Part shown: positions 21,901 to 34,504 of the stretch, piece after piece
How the letters are laid out: each line of letters begins with the position of its first letter
Position numbering within the stretch: the stretch's first letter is position 1
NCBI GenBank assembly: GCA_012845835.1
Contig: JABAKD010000023.1
Span: forward strand, 6,357,647 to 6,421,646
Direction of reading: 5' to 3'
Length of the DNA: 64,000 nucleotides
DNA from: Undaria pinnatifida
Taxonomy: Eukaryota > Sar > Phaeophyceae > Laminariales > Alariaceae
The notes under the pieces: generated by a model
Told to the model about the DNA's origin: nothing
What the model saw: the letters and a program-made list of their open reading frames with translations, nothing else
Databases searched by the model: none
Position numbers and translations under genes: made by a program

Positions 21901-24900
21901 TGTTCAACCTTTAGCAGTGCCGCCCGTTTGGATTCTTCTCCTGCGGGCTTTCCTTATCACCGTCTGGAGTAGTTTCGGACATCGCCCGAGACCGATATTT
22001 CGAGCGACACCACGACCCCGCAGCCCACCCGGCTTCGGCCAAGTATCGGAACCGTTTCTACGACCAACCATTGACATTGGTTCCGAGGCTGAAAAGCGCC
22101 GTAGCTCCTCTTTTATTACCTACCTGGGACAATGGTTTCGAGGCCGACAAACGCCGGGAAATTTTGCCTACCACCACTCAACGACCCTCGACATCTACCA
22201 CCGCCCTCACAGTTCGAATTTCCAGCTTCGGCAACAATACACCCGAGACTGGAAATCCCATCCATAGGCAAAAGCAACAACCGCTTTATTCGGTTGGCAT
22301 CCGCCTTCCCCTCCTAGCCCGCCGCGTGGCAACCGAGTCATCCCTTTTCGGTCTCGGCATTTCTCACTGAACCCTCCAACTACCGACCTCGTTCCGACCC
22401 TTTCCAACGCAACAAAACAACGCTGCCGCGCCCCCCCCTCCAACGCGGTCGAATCCCACGGAGCGCCTCTGTCCCGGCCCCCTTCATTGCCATTCAGGCG
22501 CATCTGCCGAATCCCCCACGCCCATATCCCCCCCGACGTGTTACTAAAGAGCCGCCTTGCTCCGGTCTTCGCTGACCCCGCCCATACCACGGCCCATCGC
22601 CTGCACGCTTCTGACCACACGCGACCCAACGGAGCCACTCTGCTCGGAGCCCGTATATTCCGCCGAAATCCACCGCCTGGCGATGTTTCCCACGGATTCG
22701 AGGACAGCAGTCATCCCCTCCATCTGGTCAGGTTGGCTTCCTCGAACTCGTCATTAATCTGTCCCCGACACCGCCGACCATATGGAGAAAGCAACCGCCC
22801 TCCTGTTCACGGTCTGGTTAGTTCTCCTTTTGACGAACGTTGGAGCACCTACCGCCCCCTTTTCACGGCTACTCTGGCCCAAACTATACCGCCTACACCA
22901 GGTACCTCCCGGCCAGCATTTCAGTTTACCCACCCGCGTACCCAGGCCAAGAACGACTTTTCCGTCTTTCCCCAATCACAACAAACCCACGGTTAAGCGA
23001 CCCAGCTCCTTACCTACCTCCCCATTAACTGAGTCCATACCACGAACGGCGCTTCAGCTTTCCTCGACGACACAACAACGTACGACCTTCCCAACCACGG
23101 TTCACCGGCGCTTGCGCGCCAAATGCGTCCGTCTACACCGCCTTTCTCATGTCCACCTTGGTTCGCCACGACCACGTTCTATTCCTCAGTGGGTTATAGT
23201 TTTTTCTTGCGTTACGTGTCTTTCCTGTCCAAACATTGACTGATTCTGTTTCCGTTGCCAGTTAGCACCGAACAGTTCCCCCCCACCCAACGGTCGTGAA
23301 TCCTCATCCCTCTCTGAAGACACGTCTGTGACACCAGTACCGTCACCCCCCTTTTTCCTCAACAACCTCTGTAGGTTTACCACATGAACCTATGCAACCC
23401 CTACCCGTCCTTATAGGCACGTCTGTGACGCCACTGTCGCCACCCCCCCTGCCCTAACACTTCTTTAGTTTACCATCTGAACCTGTGGTTTTGTTCCTTC
23501 CCGGTTATGACAAGCCGAGCATCGGCTTGGGTGGGCTCGCTCCCCTGTCGCACCCAACCCAGCACCACAACCCGCCGCGCCCATCTTCGGAGATGGTGTT
23601 GATTTTTTTTTCCGGGCATGCGCGTTTCGAACCGACTATCGATTCGGGTCGGCTCGTTCCCTCTCCTCTACGACCCACCTCTACCATTCCACTGCCCCCC
23701 TGTTTCCGAGATTGGTTTTTTATTCTCGGGCTCTTGAACCTCTCGAGCCTGATACGTAGGGACTTTTTTAGCCAGAAATTGGGCCCTTCCACGGCCTCTC
23801 CGCTGCCCACGTCGAAAGATGTGAGCATCCCATGCCGGGTATCGTTTTGGGTAGGCTAGCTCCCGCTCCCTTTCGACCCACCATCACCATCCACCCCCAT
23901 CCACCGGCGATGCGCAAACCGTGCACCTCTCCTGTTAGGCTTTGTCTTCGGTGTGCTCAAACTTCCCCCTTTCTGTCCCATGCACCACCACGTTTTGCTA
24001 AGAAGAAACTTTCCGCAACCCACAGTTGCGGATCACAAGAAAACACCATCGATCCCTTCTTCGCCCCCAAAACTCCGTCGGGTCTATTTCGACCTATGAC
24101 ATCGCCTCCGGTTTGCTAGCCAGCTCCGAGAAAGGTGCCGTGGGTGCTGGCGCTCCTCCTGGATCGACTTTCAGGCCGTTCTTTGTTCTCCCCAGCGCCC
24201 ACATTTGGCGCATCCAATTTAGGCCCTCCTCATCCTTAGTCGGACCATTTTTTTCCAGAGCCGTCATCGCTACACAGCCGCCGATGGAAACTGCGGACAG
24301 CTCTTCCAACTACGATTTTCCTCGCCAGCACCTGTGCCTACCCTTTCAAGGCCATCGTCACCAGAGCTCTATTGACACCAGAGCTTCGTCGTCACCTGCG
24401 CTTCGCGACCAGAGCTCATCCTGCATGGATATTCGTCGCCATCTGTCGTCACCTGAGCTTCGCGACCAGAGCTCCACCTTGGGCAGAGCTCCACGTTTTA
24501 CCGGAGCTCCACCTCCGTCTTCCGCAGCTGTTGTATTCGATGTCTTTCCCTTTCAAGCCACTAACAATGACAAGGCAACCTTTTTTCATCCACTACGACC
24601 GGCCCCGGCATTGTCGCTACAATCGTCTTTGACCATTTGGGATATTTTTCAAAGACGTCTGCAGCCACCGCGCCGATGAGCCCGCCCCTTTAAACCGTTA
24701 CCAGTGGCAAAACACTCTCTTTCTGGCCATTACAACCAACTCTGGCGTCATCACACCGCCACCGTCGACCACCTAGGATATATACTCTTCCCCGACCCCT
24801 GAAGCCACCGCGCCGGTAGGCCCGCTCCTTCAGTCCGCTACTACCCACCGTCGGCGACACCGCCATCGTCGACTACTCCAGGCCTTCTCTACCGCTTACT

Positions 24901-25959
24901 CCAGCAACCACGCCGTCATCCTCGCCGCACACAAAGTTAACGCCACCATCCCCAGAACCGCAGGCATCTCCACAGGTCCACTTTAGAGGAAACCTACAGC
25001 GTCGTCACTTGCGCACCTACATGTACGTTGTGGTGCACGCACATTTCACCGCCGCGTATGCGATCCGACACCTTCTTCAACCAACCGTATTGAGCTACTA
25101 CAGCCTCGTCTTCTTCCGTCACCGAGCTCCTACCGCATCGTCCGCGAACACCCCGCCCTCACTAGCTGGTGCTCGGAGCTCTCCAGCGCGTTTTACTCGA
25201 TCATCATACGTCTCCAGAGCTCCTACAACATCTTCCGCGAACACTACGACGTCACCGTCTCGCGATCGGAGCGCTGCAGGAAAACCTTAGTACGACCACC
25301 AGCTGCGTTTCATCGGTATTTTCTTCAGGCCCTACACCATCCGGTTCCAGGATCATCCTACGGCGTGTCTACTGCACATGTTCGCGGGGCACCACCTACG
25401 GATCGTCGTGTCTACAACGTCACGCGGCAGGAACGTATGCAGCCAGGGTATTATCGGGTGGAGTCGCAATTACCCGCTTGTCTCGTCCCTCCCCCTAACC
25501 ATGCTTCTTGAGTTCCTTCTTGAGTTTCTCCACGGGATTAGTTTTGTGCATATTATTGTTTTTGATTTTCTCTGTAGTGTTTGATTTTGTTGTTCAGTGA
25601 GTTTCAAGGTGGCTCTTCTTTGCCTTGACTTTTCGAGTTGTCCCACTTTCGACCAGCACGGATGTTTGCATGCTTGTGTCGGTGTACTACCCTGACTTAT
25701 CGAGTTGTCCCACGTTTGACCAGCACGTATGTTTGAGTTTTCTTCAGTGTGCTTCCCTGGCCTTCCAGCCACTGATTTAGCTCGCTCCATTTTCGTAACC
25801 AGGTCAAATGTTTGTGATGGTTCCGTCTCCCTGTTCCTGCCGGTTTAGCCTGCCCCGTTTTCGAAACTTGCCCCAAACCTGCCGTGTTTTCGTTTCCTCT
25901 CGTCAGTTTAGCGTACCCTTTTTTGCAGCCCGCGAAAAAGCTGTGATATTTGTTTTGTT

Positions 25960-26350
25960 AGTTTTTCCCTTGATTTCTGCACTACGTACGAAATAGGTGC
26001 ATATTTGGGCGTCGTATGTGTCCCCATCCCGCTATGGTATGCCATTGTTGTCTCTTCTTCTGTTTTTTGCACTACGTACGTCATTGGTACCTTTTGCGGC
26101 GTCATATTTGTGTTCTTACCGCGATGGCATATATGTCTTAGCCCTTCCTCAACTCGTTGCACTACGTACATCGTACGTGCTTATTGAGGGGTCTTACTTT
26201 TTTCTCCTACCACTGTGGTAAATGTGCTCTGGCCCTTCCTCTGTTTTCCGCTCTACGCACGCCGTAGGTGCTTGTTGAGGCGTGTTGTCCACCTTGTTCA
26301 CATCATATCGCCCTGCAGAATTCCTCTCTTTTCGCTTGGATATCTAAATG
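25960..26350 (+). repeat. 90-bp tandem repeat, four clear units
   Basis: ACTACGTACG at 25,981 and 26,071, ACTACGTACA at 26,161 and CTCTACGCAC at 26,251 are exactly 90 bases apart, each preceded by a pyrimidine tract and followed by a GGT(G/A)C word about a dozen bases on. On the minus strand the unit reads as a 30-residue repeat containing YVVQ (25,908-26,171). The in-frame length could hint at an ancestral coding repeat, but stops and divergence argue against a live gene. Confidence 0.75.
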
Positions 26351-26639
26351 CTTTCGCTTATGTTTTCCCCGATTATTCGTCTCTTCGCTTCCAATGGGAA
26401 TGGTGTTAGATTATTGTACGCCACATTTTCAGAGTTTCACGAAATCAACTTTTGCTAGTATTTTCTGGTAGGCTTCTTTACAGTATCAACCCCCGAAGCC
26501 ATGGCAGTTTCGCTTGATCCTGATTAGCCCTGAACTTTGCTTGCACGCTGCGCATGCACCCCGCCAAATTTTTTGGGAGTTGTTCGTCATTTGCCCCCTT
26601 TTCTGTCTGGCTCATGATATCAGCCCGTGTATTCGTAAC

Positions 26640-26740
26640 ATTTCTGTCTGATCCCTTCTCAGCCATTGTTAAAGCTTCGTCTGATTCCTTCTCAGCCATT
26701 GTAACAGTTTCGTCTGATTCAATCTCAGCCGAGATGCCGT
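26640..26740 (+). repeat. 33-bp tandem repeat, three units
   Basis: CTGATYCCTTCTCAGCCATT recurs at 26,648 and 26,681, with a third partial unit at 26,714. On the minus strand it gives an 11-residue repeat (TMAEKESDEAL-like) inside a 73-codon ORF (26,478-26,699). This is the most coding-like spot of the pyrimidine block, but no family is recognised. Confidence 0.6.
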
Positions 26741-29700
26741 CTGCACCATGGTCGTGATCTTTCGCAGAATTTCTGGGTCGTCCGTTGTGTCAAGACCCCG
26801 TTTTTACCGCTCTCACGGTATGAGCTTATAATAAATATCGTGTTAGCTTGGTTTTGCTACCTTGGTTTTCCTTCCCCCTGCACTGCGTGCCGGATGGGAA
26901 CGTAGACCCCGTCAACCCTGCAGTGTGTGCATTTTCGTAACGAATTTTCTCCCGACTTTGGCGTTCGTACATTTTCGGAACCTACACCTTCCGCTTTCGC
27001 GTCCACGCAACGGGGATATTACTTGTCTTCTTGATATTTCTGGACACACTGGTATATTTGTGGGTATCGCTGTGCGCAGCTAACGACTAACCGTAAGAGC
27101 CACCTATCTTTCTTGTCCGGGAGGATCCGTTCGTGAACGCCTAGTGCGCGTATTGGCTTTGGACCCTCGTGTCTGAGTAGAATTCTACCTGGTAGGTAGC
27201 AGTATCGTCAGTGTTATCGCCTCGTGGCTCCCCAAAGTGCTCCCTGACAGTCTGAGTACCATTGAAGCCGCAACAACGTTTTAACGTAGTTCTATGTCTT
27301 CTGTCTTCTACGGCGCATTCAAACGATGGGCATTTGTTCGTTTTTCAGATATCTTCATGGTCGCCTTGATCTTGGACTTGTGCCCAAGTTGTTCTATTTT
27401 TCTACAGTACGACGAATGTTCGCCTTTGTGGTTTTGCTCCCGGCTTCTACCGACGATGTAGCCTGCCCACGTTTCGTGCGTACTGACGGACCATGGGGAA
27501 TCCGAACCATGTCGAGGTTTCCCATCGTCCCTTTCCCACCTCGCCTTATGCGATTGGTGAGAACATGGATGCTTTCCGCGTTGTTTCGCTTCGCTTTCCG
27601 CGGGGAATTACCTCATTTTTTGTTGGTGTTGAATTTTTATTGTCCCTTGGCGTACTTCCCTTTTGTTGTGGTGCCTTCTTTGCTTCTTGACGTACTTCTG
27701 TCTACAACTAACTTCACTCCAACGTAGCCCCATCCACGAAGTAGTGCGGCATTCCAGTTACTGCTACCGTCTGTGGTTCCAAATTGTCGACGACTGGCTT
27801 TCCGTTGAGAGCCCTCCAATGGTCCCGCGTTAGCGGCCCCGTGCTGACTCTCCAGCCCATCTGTCGGTTTTCTTTGGCCTCTACTTTGTATGGTCGTACA
27901 TGCTTCCAAGACCCCCTTGCTGTCGGGCTCCGTTCTAGCTTTGTAGTCAGCGGATCTATTCCCCTGGACCACTATATCTTACCTTTTTTTTCTCGGCACC
28001 CCTACCCCCACGGTCCGACGACACTGACGCCCGTCCTGGCTTGCCATCTAACAGGTCTTGTTTCTTTCGACCCCTTCTTCTTGTTTCGATACGGCATACC
28101 TGCCTATAGGGTTTGACGACACCGGTCTTAATCGTGGGTTTACAGCCCGTCCTGACTGTGGAGTCCACAGGCCGTCCCCTCTTGGTCCCCGTTTTTTTCT
28201 TGGCGTGTTTGCGTACTGTCGCATCGGTCCCACGTTTTGACCCCTGTTTGGTTTCGCAGCCCTTTTAGGTTTGGCATGTTGACCCCCTTTTATGTGATGT
28301 TTTCGGCGAAATCGCTTTCTGAGGAATGCCTTCGATGTGTACCTAGTGTTGCTCGTTTTCTCAATGTAGCCTTTCAAGGTCCCTCGCAATGGACCCTCCA
28401 TATTTGTCAGGCTGCATTACGTTGTTATGACACGATTTGCCTACTTCCTGTTCTTGCGTGCATTTTTCTAGGTCACCTTTTCAGGGTTGCTCCACGTTAG
28501 CGACCCCGTGTTCCCGACGTAAACGAGTAGTACCTAGCTGCGGCTTTCTTCATGTTGTCTTCTCTGTTCCCTGCATTCTTTCTGGAGCTAGACACTTTCA
28601 GCGCTACTTCGAGCTGAACGAATATCTTCTTGTTGATCCCATTTTTGGCTTGCTTTGCCATCGTTGAATAGCCCCGCTACGTTTGTTGGCACTGTTTCCG
28701 TTATCAGTTGGACCCTTAAGGTATCATGATGTTGACTCTCTTTCCGGCTTCCGATAGTACTTTCCGTCTTTGTGTCTACGTTTCAGTTTCGTCCTTGTTT
28801 TGAGTATTGCTTTGGCTTGGTTACCTCACCACTTATCGCTTCCCGCTTTCATGGTACTGTACCCCGATAGCTTTAAAGGGTACTCCACTGTTGCCCCCCT
28901 GTTCTGCTTTCCGGCGTATTACACACGCCTCCAGTACCACCATTTTGGTGTTGTCTGTGCCACTGTTTAGGTGTTGACTTCTCTGCGTTTTCGCGATTTG
29001 GTTTGGTTGCCTCGGTTTCCCGTTCTAAAGTTTGACCAAGGGCCTTATGCTGGCCTCCAAAGACCCAAATTACGGCCCCTGTGCTTCTGTCACACCTCAG
29101 CGTACTGGTTCTGTATAGTTTTTCCTTTTAACCAATGTTCCCACGTCAGCCTTCCAGTTCCAACATTTGCGGACCCTGACATGTTTTTTGGCAGTGTTCT
29201 TTGTTTTCTCTTGTTTCGGGCTCTTTCCCCTCTGCCTTCCGACCAATGGCCCTGGCGCTTGCGTACTTCTTCTCGTCTTGGTTGTTTCTCTTTCATCGTC
29301 CGACCGATGACCCCACGTCAGCTGTCCATGTCCAACGTATCGGACCTTGACGTTCTTTTAGGCAGCGCTTCTCGATTTCTCTCTTATCTTCCGGCAAATT
29401 GACCGAGCGCCCGCCCCTTCGGCACTGCGCTTCACGCCGTAAACTCGTCTGGCCTTCACAGCGTGACACGTGTTCCCTTTTTTTCTTCTGACTTTGTCTC
29501 CGCGTCTATACCTTCCTCTTTAGATCCCTTCGCATCATTGCGCTCAGTGGCCGCGCCCTTCGTGTTTTTGTAGGCCGATTGCTACTGGTATACCGTAGGT
29601 ACATGCGATTTCTCGAGCTCTAGCGGTCATGAGCTCCATCATAGCGATGTATATCTTGCCGTGAGGCATTTAAGCCTCATAATCACGAGGTGTGGGGAAA

Positions 29701-30304
29701 TATATAGCCTCATTTTCGTTTGTTTCGAATAGCCGCATCTTCGATCCCCTTTCCAATCTGGATGTCTTGTTGACACCCTTCGATTGCCAGGTGATCTGCA
29801 TTTACGAATACGTATTCAGGGTGGCCTAATTAATGTAATGGAAGGCCCTCCGTAGAAGGATAGTTTGTAGGTTCGACTTGAAACCAGGCCATGGTTGAGG
29901 TGAAACCACGTGACATTAGACGTCACATTCACGTCACGGCTATCGTAGGTGGGCGATAATGTAGGTGACGATGATGGGACAAGCAGGACGCCCCACATCT
30001 CACTACCTGCTCTACCTGCTCTACCCTCCTCGAATACTCGAATGTCTTGTCTTGTTTTCTCTGTATTTTAGAGTTCAATGTGTAGGAAATAATGCATGCC
30101 AGTGGTAAAGCTTTCGAGTCTATCCAGCGAGCCATGAGTAGAGACCAATAAAAACACTGGAACCCTAGAGGAGCACGCTCCCCAACACCGTCAAACCACG
30201 CATCCTCCACTCGGAGAAGCACTAGATACTTATGGTATGTATGCCGTTGTGATGGGTTGTCTGCATGTTCCATGGTATGGGTTTATGGAAGATCGTCTAG
30301 ACGA

Positions 30305-31400
30305 ATATTGTTGTTGATGTTGTTGTTCTCACATTAACTCGAATAATCAAGTCCGCGGTCACAGGACAGGCTCCAGTCACTCTGGAGCTGAGGAATACCC
30401 CAGGGGAAAAATGAAAAACAAACCAAAGGTGGTACGCGTATATGCTATGAAACTAAAAATAATACACTCCAGCTCTGAGATCGAATATTTTATCGAAACT
30501 CATCTTTGCAAGCTGTGTGTGATACTCCGATCTCGCGTATTACGGTTTTTTTTGTCCTCATTGAGGATATATGGTCGGCGGCTCCCCTTGGAACTACAGC
30601 AGTGTAGCTATCAGGGTCAACAAGGTGATGTTGGTCAGTCTGTGCGCGGGAACTATAGAAATCGTTTACGGGGGCGACAAAATCAGACCGCTGTGAAAGG
30701 AAATGCATCTGTTGATCAAGTGAATCATGTAAGTCGTATAACCGGTGAGGGGAGGGAGCGGTTTTTGAGGACGTGGGGGCATGAGTTTAAACAAGAGGGA
30801 GCGCGGGGGGGGGGGGGGGGGGGGGGGCGATGGGCGGGGCAACTCAAAATGTGCGTGGAAACTATTATCCTTCAAGGGGATAAATCTGACGGTTTCTGAA
30901 AGAATGCACCAGCTTATTATGTACATACTGTCCGTCGTAGAACCAGTGAGGAGAGTGCGGAGTGTTCGAGGGGATGGGTGCTGGGGAGGGGCAGTTTTTC
31001 ACAGCTTCAGGTCGCGTAGATGTAGGGTTTCGCTATACGCGTGATCTTAGGTCTAGGCAATATTGCGGGTGGTGGGGAAGGAGGGTCGTCGAGGTGGGGG
31101 GGGGATGAATTGGAAATGCGGCGTGGATGGCTCTAGAAAGAAGATGAGGTGATTTCAATGTTAGGTGGAGCGTTTGAGAAAGAGGCCGCGGCGAATAAAA
31201 TATATATCACAGCTGACGCAATTCGTGCTTCCGCCAGAACCATACAAAGAGTGAAATCGGGAGTCAGCCTACGATGGGCCAGGTCCATACCTTGCATACC
31301 TCTCACCACTCGCGCCTGGAAAAACTGACGATACTGCTTGCGACCTAAGAAAGACTACCACGTACAGATTACACGTAGTACCTACCACTATGAACATACG
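30305..31400 (-). repeat. family C copy split by a family A insertion
   Basis: Family C is read here as 30,305-30,445 (TTG array, TCTCACATTAACTCGAATAA, GGTCACAGGACAGGCTCCAG, GAATACCCC, GGTACGCGTATAT) and resumes at about 31,195 (ATATATCACAGCTGACGCAA to about 31,400). The copy at 38,047-38,390 carries the same two parts with no gap. The 750 bases between are a family-A insertion. On the minus strand the element ends in a (CAA)n tail. No ORF with recognisable domains. Confidence 0.8.
30446..31195 (+). mobile_element. family A element inserted in family C
   Basis: A complete-looking short family-A unit: head (AATACACTCCAGCTCTGAGA), modules joined by a G run at 30,806-30,828, a GGTCTAGGCAATATTGCGGG module, and the tail with a GGCGTTTGA-like word and AT-rich end (GCGAATAAAATAT). 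The uninterrupted target is seen at about 38,172 (CACGCATATATCACAGC), so the unit moves or is copied as a ~750-bp block. A short TATAT is present on both sides and may be a target duplication. It encodes nothing recognisable. Confidence 0.75.
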
Positions 31401-31444
31401 TAGTAGTCTATAAATATAGGCTATATTGACATATATTTTTTTAA

Positions 31445-31740
31445 TTACACACTTACTTTCACTTTCCAGATTCTGGATAAGCCGTGGTCACAGGTGTCGT
31501 CCGTTCTCCCTCCCGAGTCTTACCTTCAATTTTTATCGCTCACAGGGTTCAGCAGTCCTACTGCTCGTTGATTTTTCATCAAGTATTGCTACCTGACGCT
31601 CTCGCGTTTTCCGTAATTCAATTTGTACACGAGATAAAGTCCCCACGAATATATACTAGTATGCACTCTGGGGGATTCGAACTCACAAAACTGACCTATA
31701 CCAGGCTCGAGGATAATCTGATACGCCACCGGGGCGACCG
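31445..31740 (-). mobile_element. tRNA-derived SINE, copy 2 (full length)
   Basis: Read from 31,739 on the minus strand: GGTCGCCCCGGTGGCGTATC with the A box TGGCGTATCAG (31,718-31,728), then GAGTTCGAATCCCCC with the B box over 31,672-31,682. The body ends near 31,450 after TCCAGAATCTGGAAAGTGAA. It matches copy 1 along its whole length, with scattered differences and small indels. It lies directly beside a family-A head fragment (31,775-31,890). Confidence 0.8.
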
Positions 31741-31774
31741 GCTCCTATATAGTCCATATATATATATATATATA

Positions 31775-31890
31775 TCCTTAATGAGGACACAAAACCCGTA
31801 ATGCGCGCGATCGGAGTATCACACACAGCGTGCGAAGATGAGTTTCGACAAAATCTTCGGTCTCACCGATGGAGAATATTTTAATTTTTA
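31775..31890 (-). repeat. family A head fragment, reverse
   Basis: The plus strand reads CCTTAATGAGGACACAAAAC to TTTCGACAAAATCTTCGGTC and ends at AATATTTTAATTTTTATTAT, the reverse complement of the family-A start. It abuts the end of a family-B copy (AAGCAAGCGGTTTATC at 31,911). Confidence 0.75.
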
Positions 31891-31904
31891 TTATATATTT
31901 CAAG

Positions 31905-32890
31905 CAAGCGGTTTATCGTTGACATATACTACCTGGCTTGATGTGAAGGAAAGGAATACCACTCAGCGATCATCTACTACACGCTAGGGCATGTTTTCAA
32001 GAGCACCAATAACAAGAATCGGCCAGACATGGACGCGACATCTACAGGACGACAACATCTCCGACGACAGTGGGGAGAAAACAGGGCGTATAATCGTACA
32101 CTAGATACAATGTAAAAACGAAGTACAGAAATATATGTTAACACTGCGGTAAACCACACGACCAACCTATTTCGCAGGGTATTTCATGCCTCCGGCCGTT
32201 TGCATGATCGCCTGACAACCTCTACCAAACGCAGTAGCATATGCCCGAAGAAGTAAAGTCACCCTCGCGTTCAATAGTGGTGACATCGCATGCTCACATC
32301 CCATCGCTTGCTGTATTTGTAAGATGCATCTCTGTCTTAGAATTGGCGACCTCAGAGCCCCACATCGGCACACGGTAAAAAACATGGGCGCAAAACCGCA
32401 CATTTGAAAGAATAATAAGTTGAAAAGGAAGAACAGGCAGATATGTTAAAACTGATGAAAAGCACGCTACCAACCTACTACGTAGCGTATTTCGCACGCG
32501 TACATACCGCCTGCATGATCGCCTCCCTACCTATGCCAAGCGAAGTATGATTATCGAAGTATCGTAATTGAGCGCGTGTACACCGAGCGCTCCTTTCAAA
32601 ACACTGACGATTAGAGTTTCTCCCTTCTCGTGCTCAATGGCGGTGACCTTGCATGACCACATCACCTCGCCTGTCGTATTTGGCAATACGTATCTCGTTC
32701 TTATATTGTTCATAAATTAATGGCAACTACATTGCACCTGTCGATTGACATATGCTATCTTTCGGGTCAATGTACAATAACAATTTATGAAGATTTAACA
32801 CGTTGTTTACTACACCTAAAACATAGGTTGCATACTACTTGTAACACCAAGCCTTCTAGAATAAACATTATCACGCGGGCGATATACTAC
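31905..32890 (-). repeat. interspersed repeat family B, reverse copy
   Basis: On the minus strand it carries the two related B halves seen at 40,085-41,075: GGCGAGGTGATGTGGTCATG with a TCACCGCCATTGAGCACGAG word (near 32,650), then the half with GGTTGTCAGGCGATCATGCA (near 32,210), and it ends with AACCGCTTGCTTGAA at 31,912. No ORF shows a known domain. The left part beyond 32,890 joins the family-A tail, as in the other copies. Confidence 0.75.
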
Positions 32891-32999
32891 AATCGTCTTC
32901 GTGCTACAATCGTCAGATTCGTCCCCTTGAAGGGTTTATAGTTCACGCGCAAGTATTGAAATGCCCCACCACTCCCCGATCCCTCTTGTTCATACACTC

Positions 33000-34460
33000 C
33001 ACCTAAAATCAAAAGCTACCAGAGTAGTAAACACTACCAGCCCGCCGATATCGTCTCATTATCCTTCTAGCCATCCATGCCGTAGCTCCAACTCATCTCC
33101 GCCCCCTTCCCCCTCCCTCGCCCCCCCTTTTGCTCCCCGCTCAGTTCGTTCAAACGCCCTACTTACATTCGAAATCGGCCAGAGTAATGAACACTTCTAC
33201 GCAAGTGATATCACCTCATTATCTTTCATATCATCCATGACGTAGCTTTCATGCATCCCCCCTCCCCCCCTCCAACGCCCCCTCCTTCCCCACACCCCGC
33301 ACGATCGCCTACACCTAGCACCACGCGTATATCAAACCGTTTCATACATGATAAATACGCGCGATCGGAGTATAAGACACAATCTTGCAAAGATGAGTTT
33401 AGACCAAATCCTTGATCTCACAGCTGGAGTGTATTTTAATATTATATGTGGCATAAACCTCTTGAAAACCCTTTCTCCCCTCCCCCCCTTTATATACATA
33501 TATATATATATATTCTCGGATCTCTCCTGCTCAAACGCCCCACCTAATATCGAAACCCGCCAGAGTAAATACTTCCACGCACTGGATATCACCTCATTAT
33601 CTTTTTAAAGCCATCCATGCCGCTGCTGCAACTCTCACCCACCCCCTCCCGCCCCCAGAGCCCCCTACTTCTACACTTCGTGCACCATCGCCTAGACCTA
33701 GCACCACGCGTATAGCAAACCCCTACATCTGTGTGACCTAAAGCCCTTCTCTCTCCCCTCCCCACCCCCACCCCCCCCCCCCCCCCACCCTCCACCTCCA
33801 CATCCCGTGGCCACACCACCCGCTCGAACACTCCGCCTATTACTCACTGGCTGTACACCTTACAGGATATACATGATGAACTGGTGCAGTATTTCCCAAA
33901 CCGTCACATTCATCCCCTTAAGATGATGTATAGCTTCAACGCACAGATTGACCTGCCCCACCCGCCCCGCACGGCCCCCCATGATACACTGGTGCATTCT
34001 TTCCAAAACGGTCAGATTTATCACCTTAAAGGGTTTATTGTTTCCACGCACAAATTGAGCTGCCCCACCTGTCTTCCCCCCCTTCCCTACCCCCTCCCCC
34101 CACCCACCCCTGTTCGTTTTTGAACAAAACCAGGACCCACGTCCTTGAACGCCGCTTCCTCCCCTCACCAGATATTCGACCTACAGGATCACTTGATAAA
34201 CTGATGCATTTCCTGCCACAGCTGTCAGATCTTGTCCCCCTCAGAAACGGGTTTTATAGTTTCCGCGCGCAGACTGACTAACATCACCCTGTTGACCCTG
34301 ATAGCTACACTGTAGTTGCAAGGGGAGTCGCCGACCTATATCTTTAATGAGGACACACAACTCGTAATGCGCGCGATCGGAGTATCACATACAGCTTGCA
34401 AAGATGAGTTTCGACAAAATATTCGATCTCACAGGTGTAGTGTATTATAATTTTTGAAAT
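33000..34460 (-). repeat. family A composite, reverse copy with an internal second A head
   Basis: Read from 34,460 on the minus strand: a full A head (34,215-34,455), poly-G modules (plus-strand C runs near 33,775-33,787 and 34,080), and the GGTCTAGGCGATGGTGCACG module near 33,690. It then has two tail segments (33,480-33,600 and 33,000-33,250). A second head fragment lies between them at 33,360-33,450, so two family-A units are joined or nested. Its start faces the head of the next copy at 34,505. Confidence 0.7.
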
Positions 34461-34504
34461 AATATTCGATCTCACAGCTGGATTGTATAAATATTTTATC
34501 AAAA

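Larger units (their letters stand above)
19600..29700. other. 10-kb pyrimidine-skewed, gene-less block of decayed tandem repeats
   Basis: The plus strand is dominated by C and T: C-rich from about 19.7 to 25.5 kb and T/C-rich from 25.5 to 29.6 kb. No frame stays open over a useful length and no domain is recognisable. Local periodicities are visible: 117 bases (23,529 and 23,646), 140 bases (24,661 and 24,801), 67 bases (25,634 and 25,701), exactly 90 bases (25,981; 26,071; 26,161; 26,251) and 33 bases (26,648; 26,681; 26,714). Short AGAGCTC words recur at 24,370-24,510 and 25,130-25,220. The block behaves like one or several very old tandem arrays that kept a strand bias. The many ORFs here are by-products of the skew. 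Confidence 0.6.

Noticed and set aside
20152..22996. Several overlapping plus-strand ORFs of 110-193 codons
   Set aside because: They overlap in different frames within the C-rich skewed block, are T/P/S/R-rich and have no domain; stop codons are rare because of base composition.
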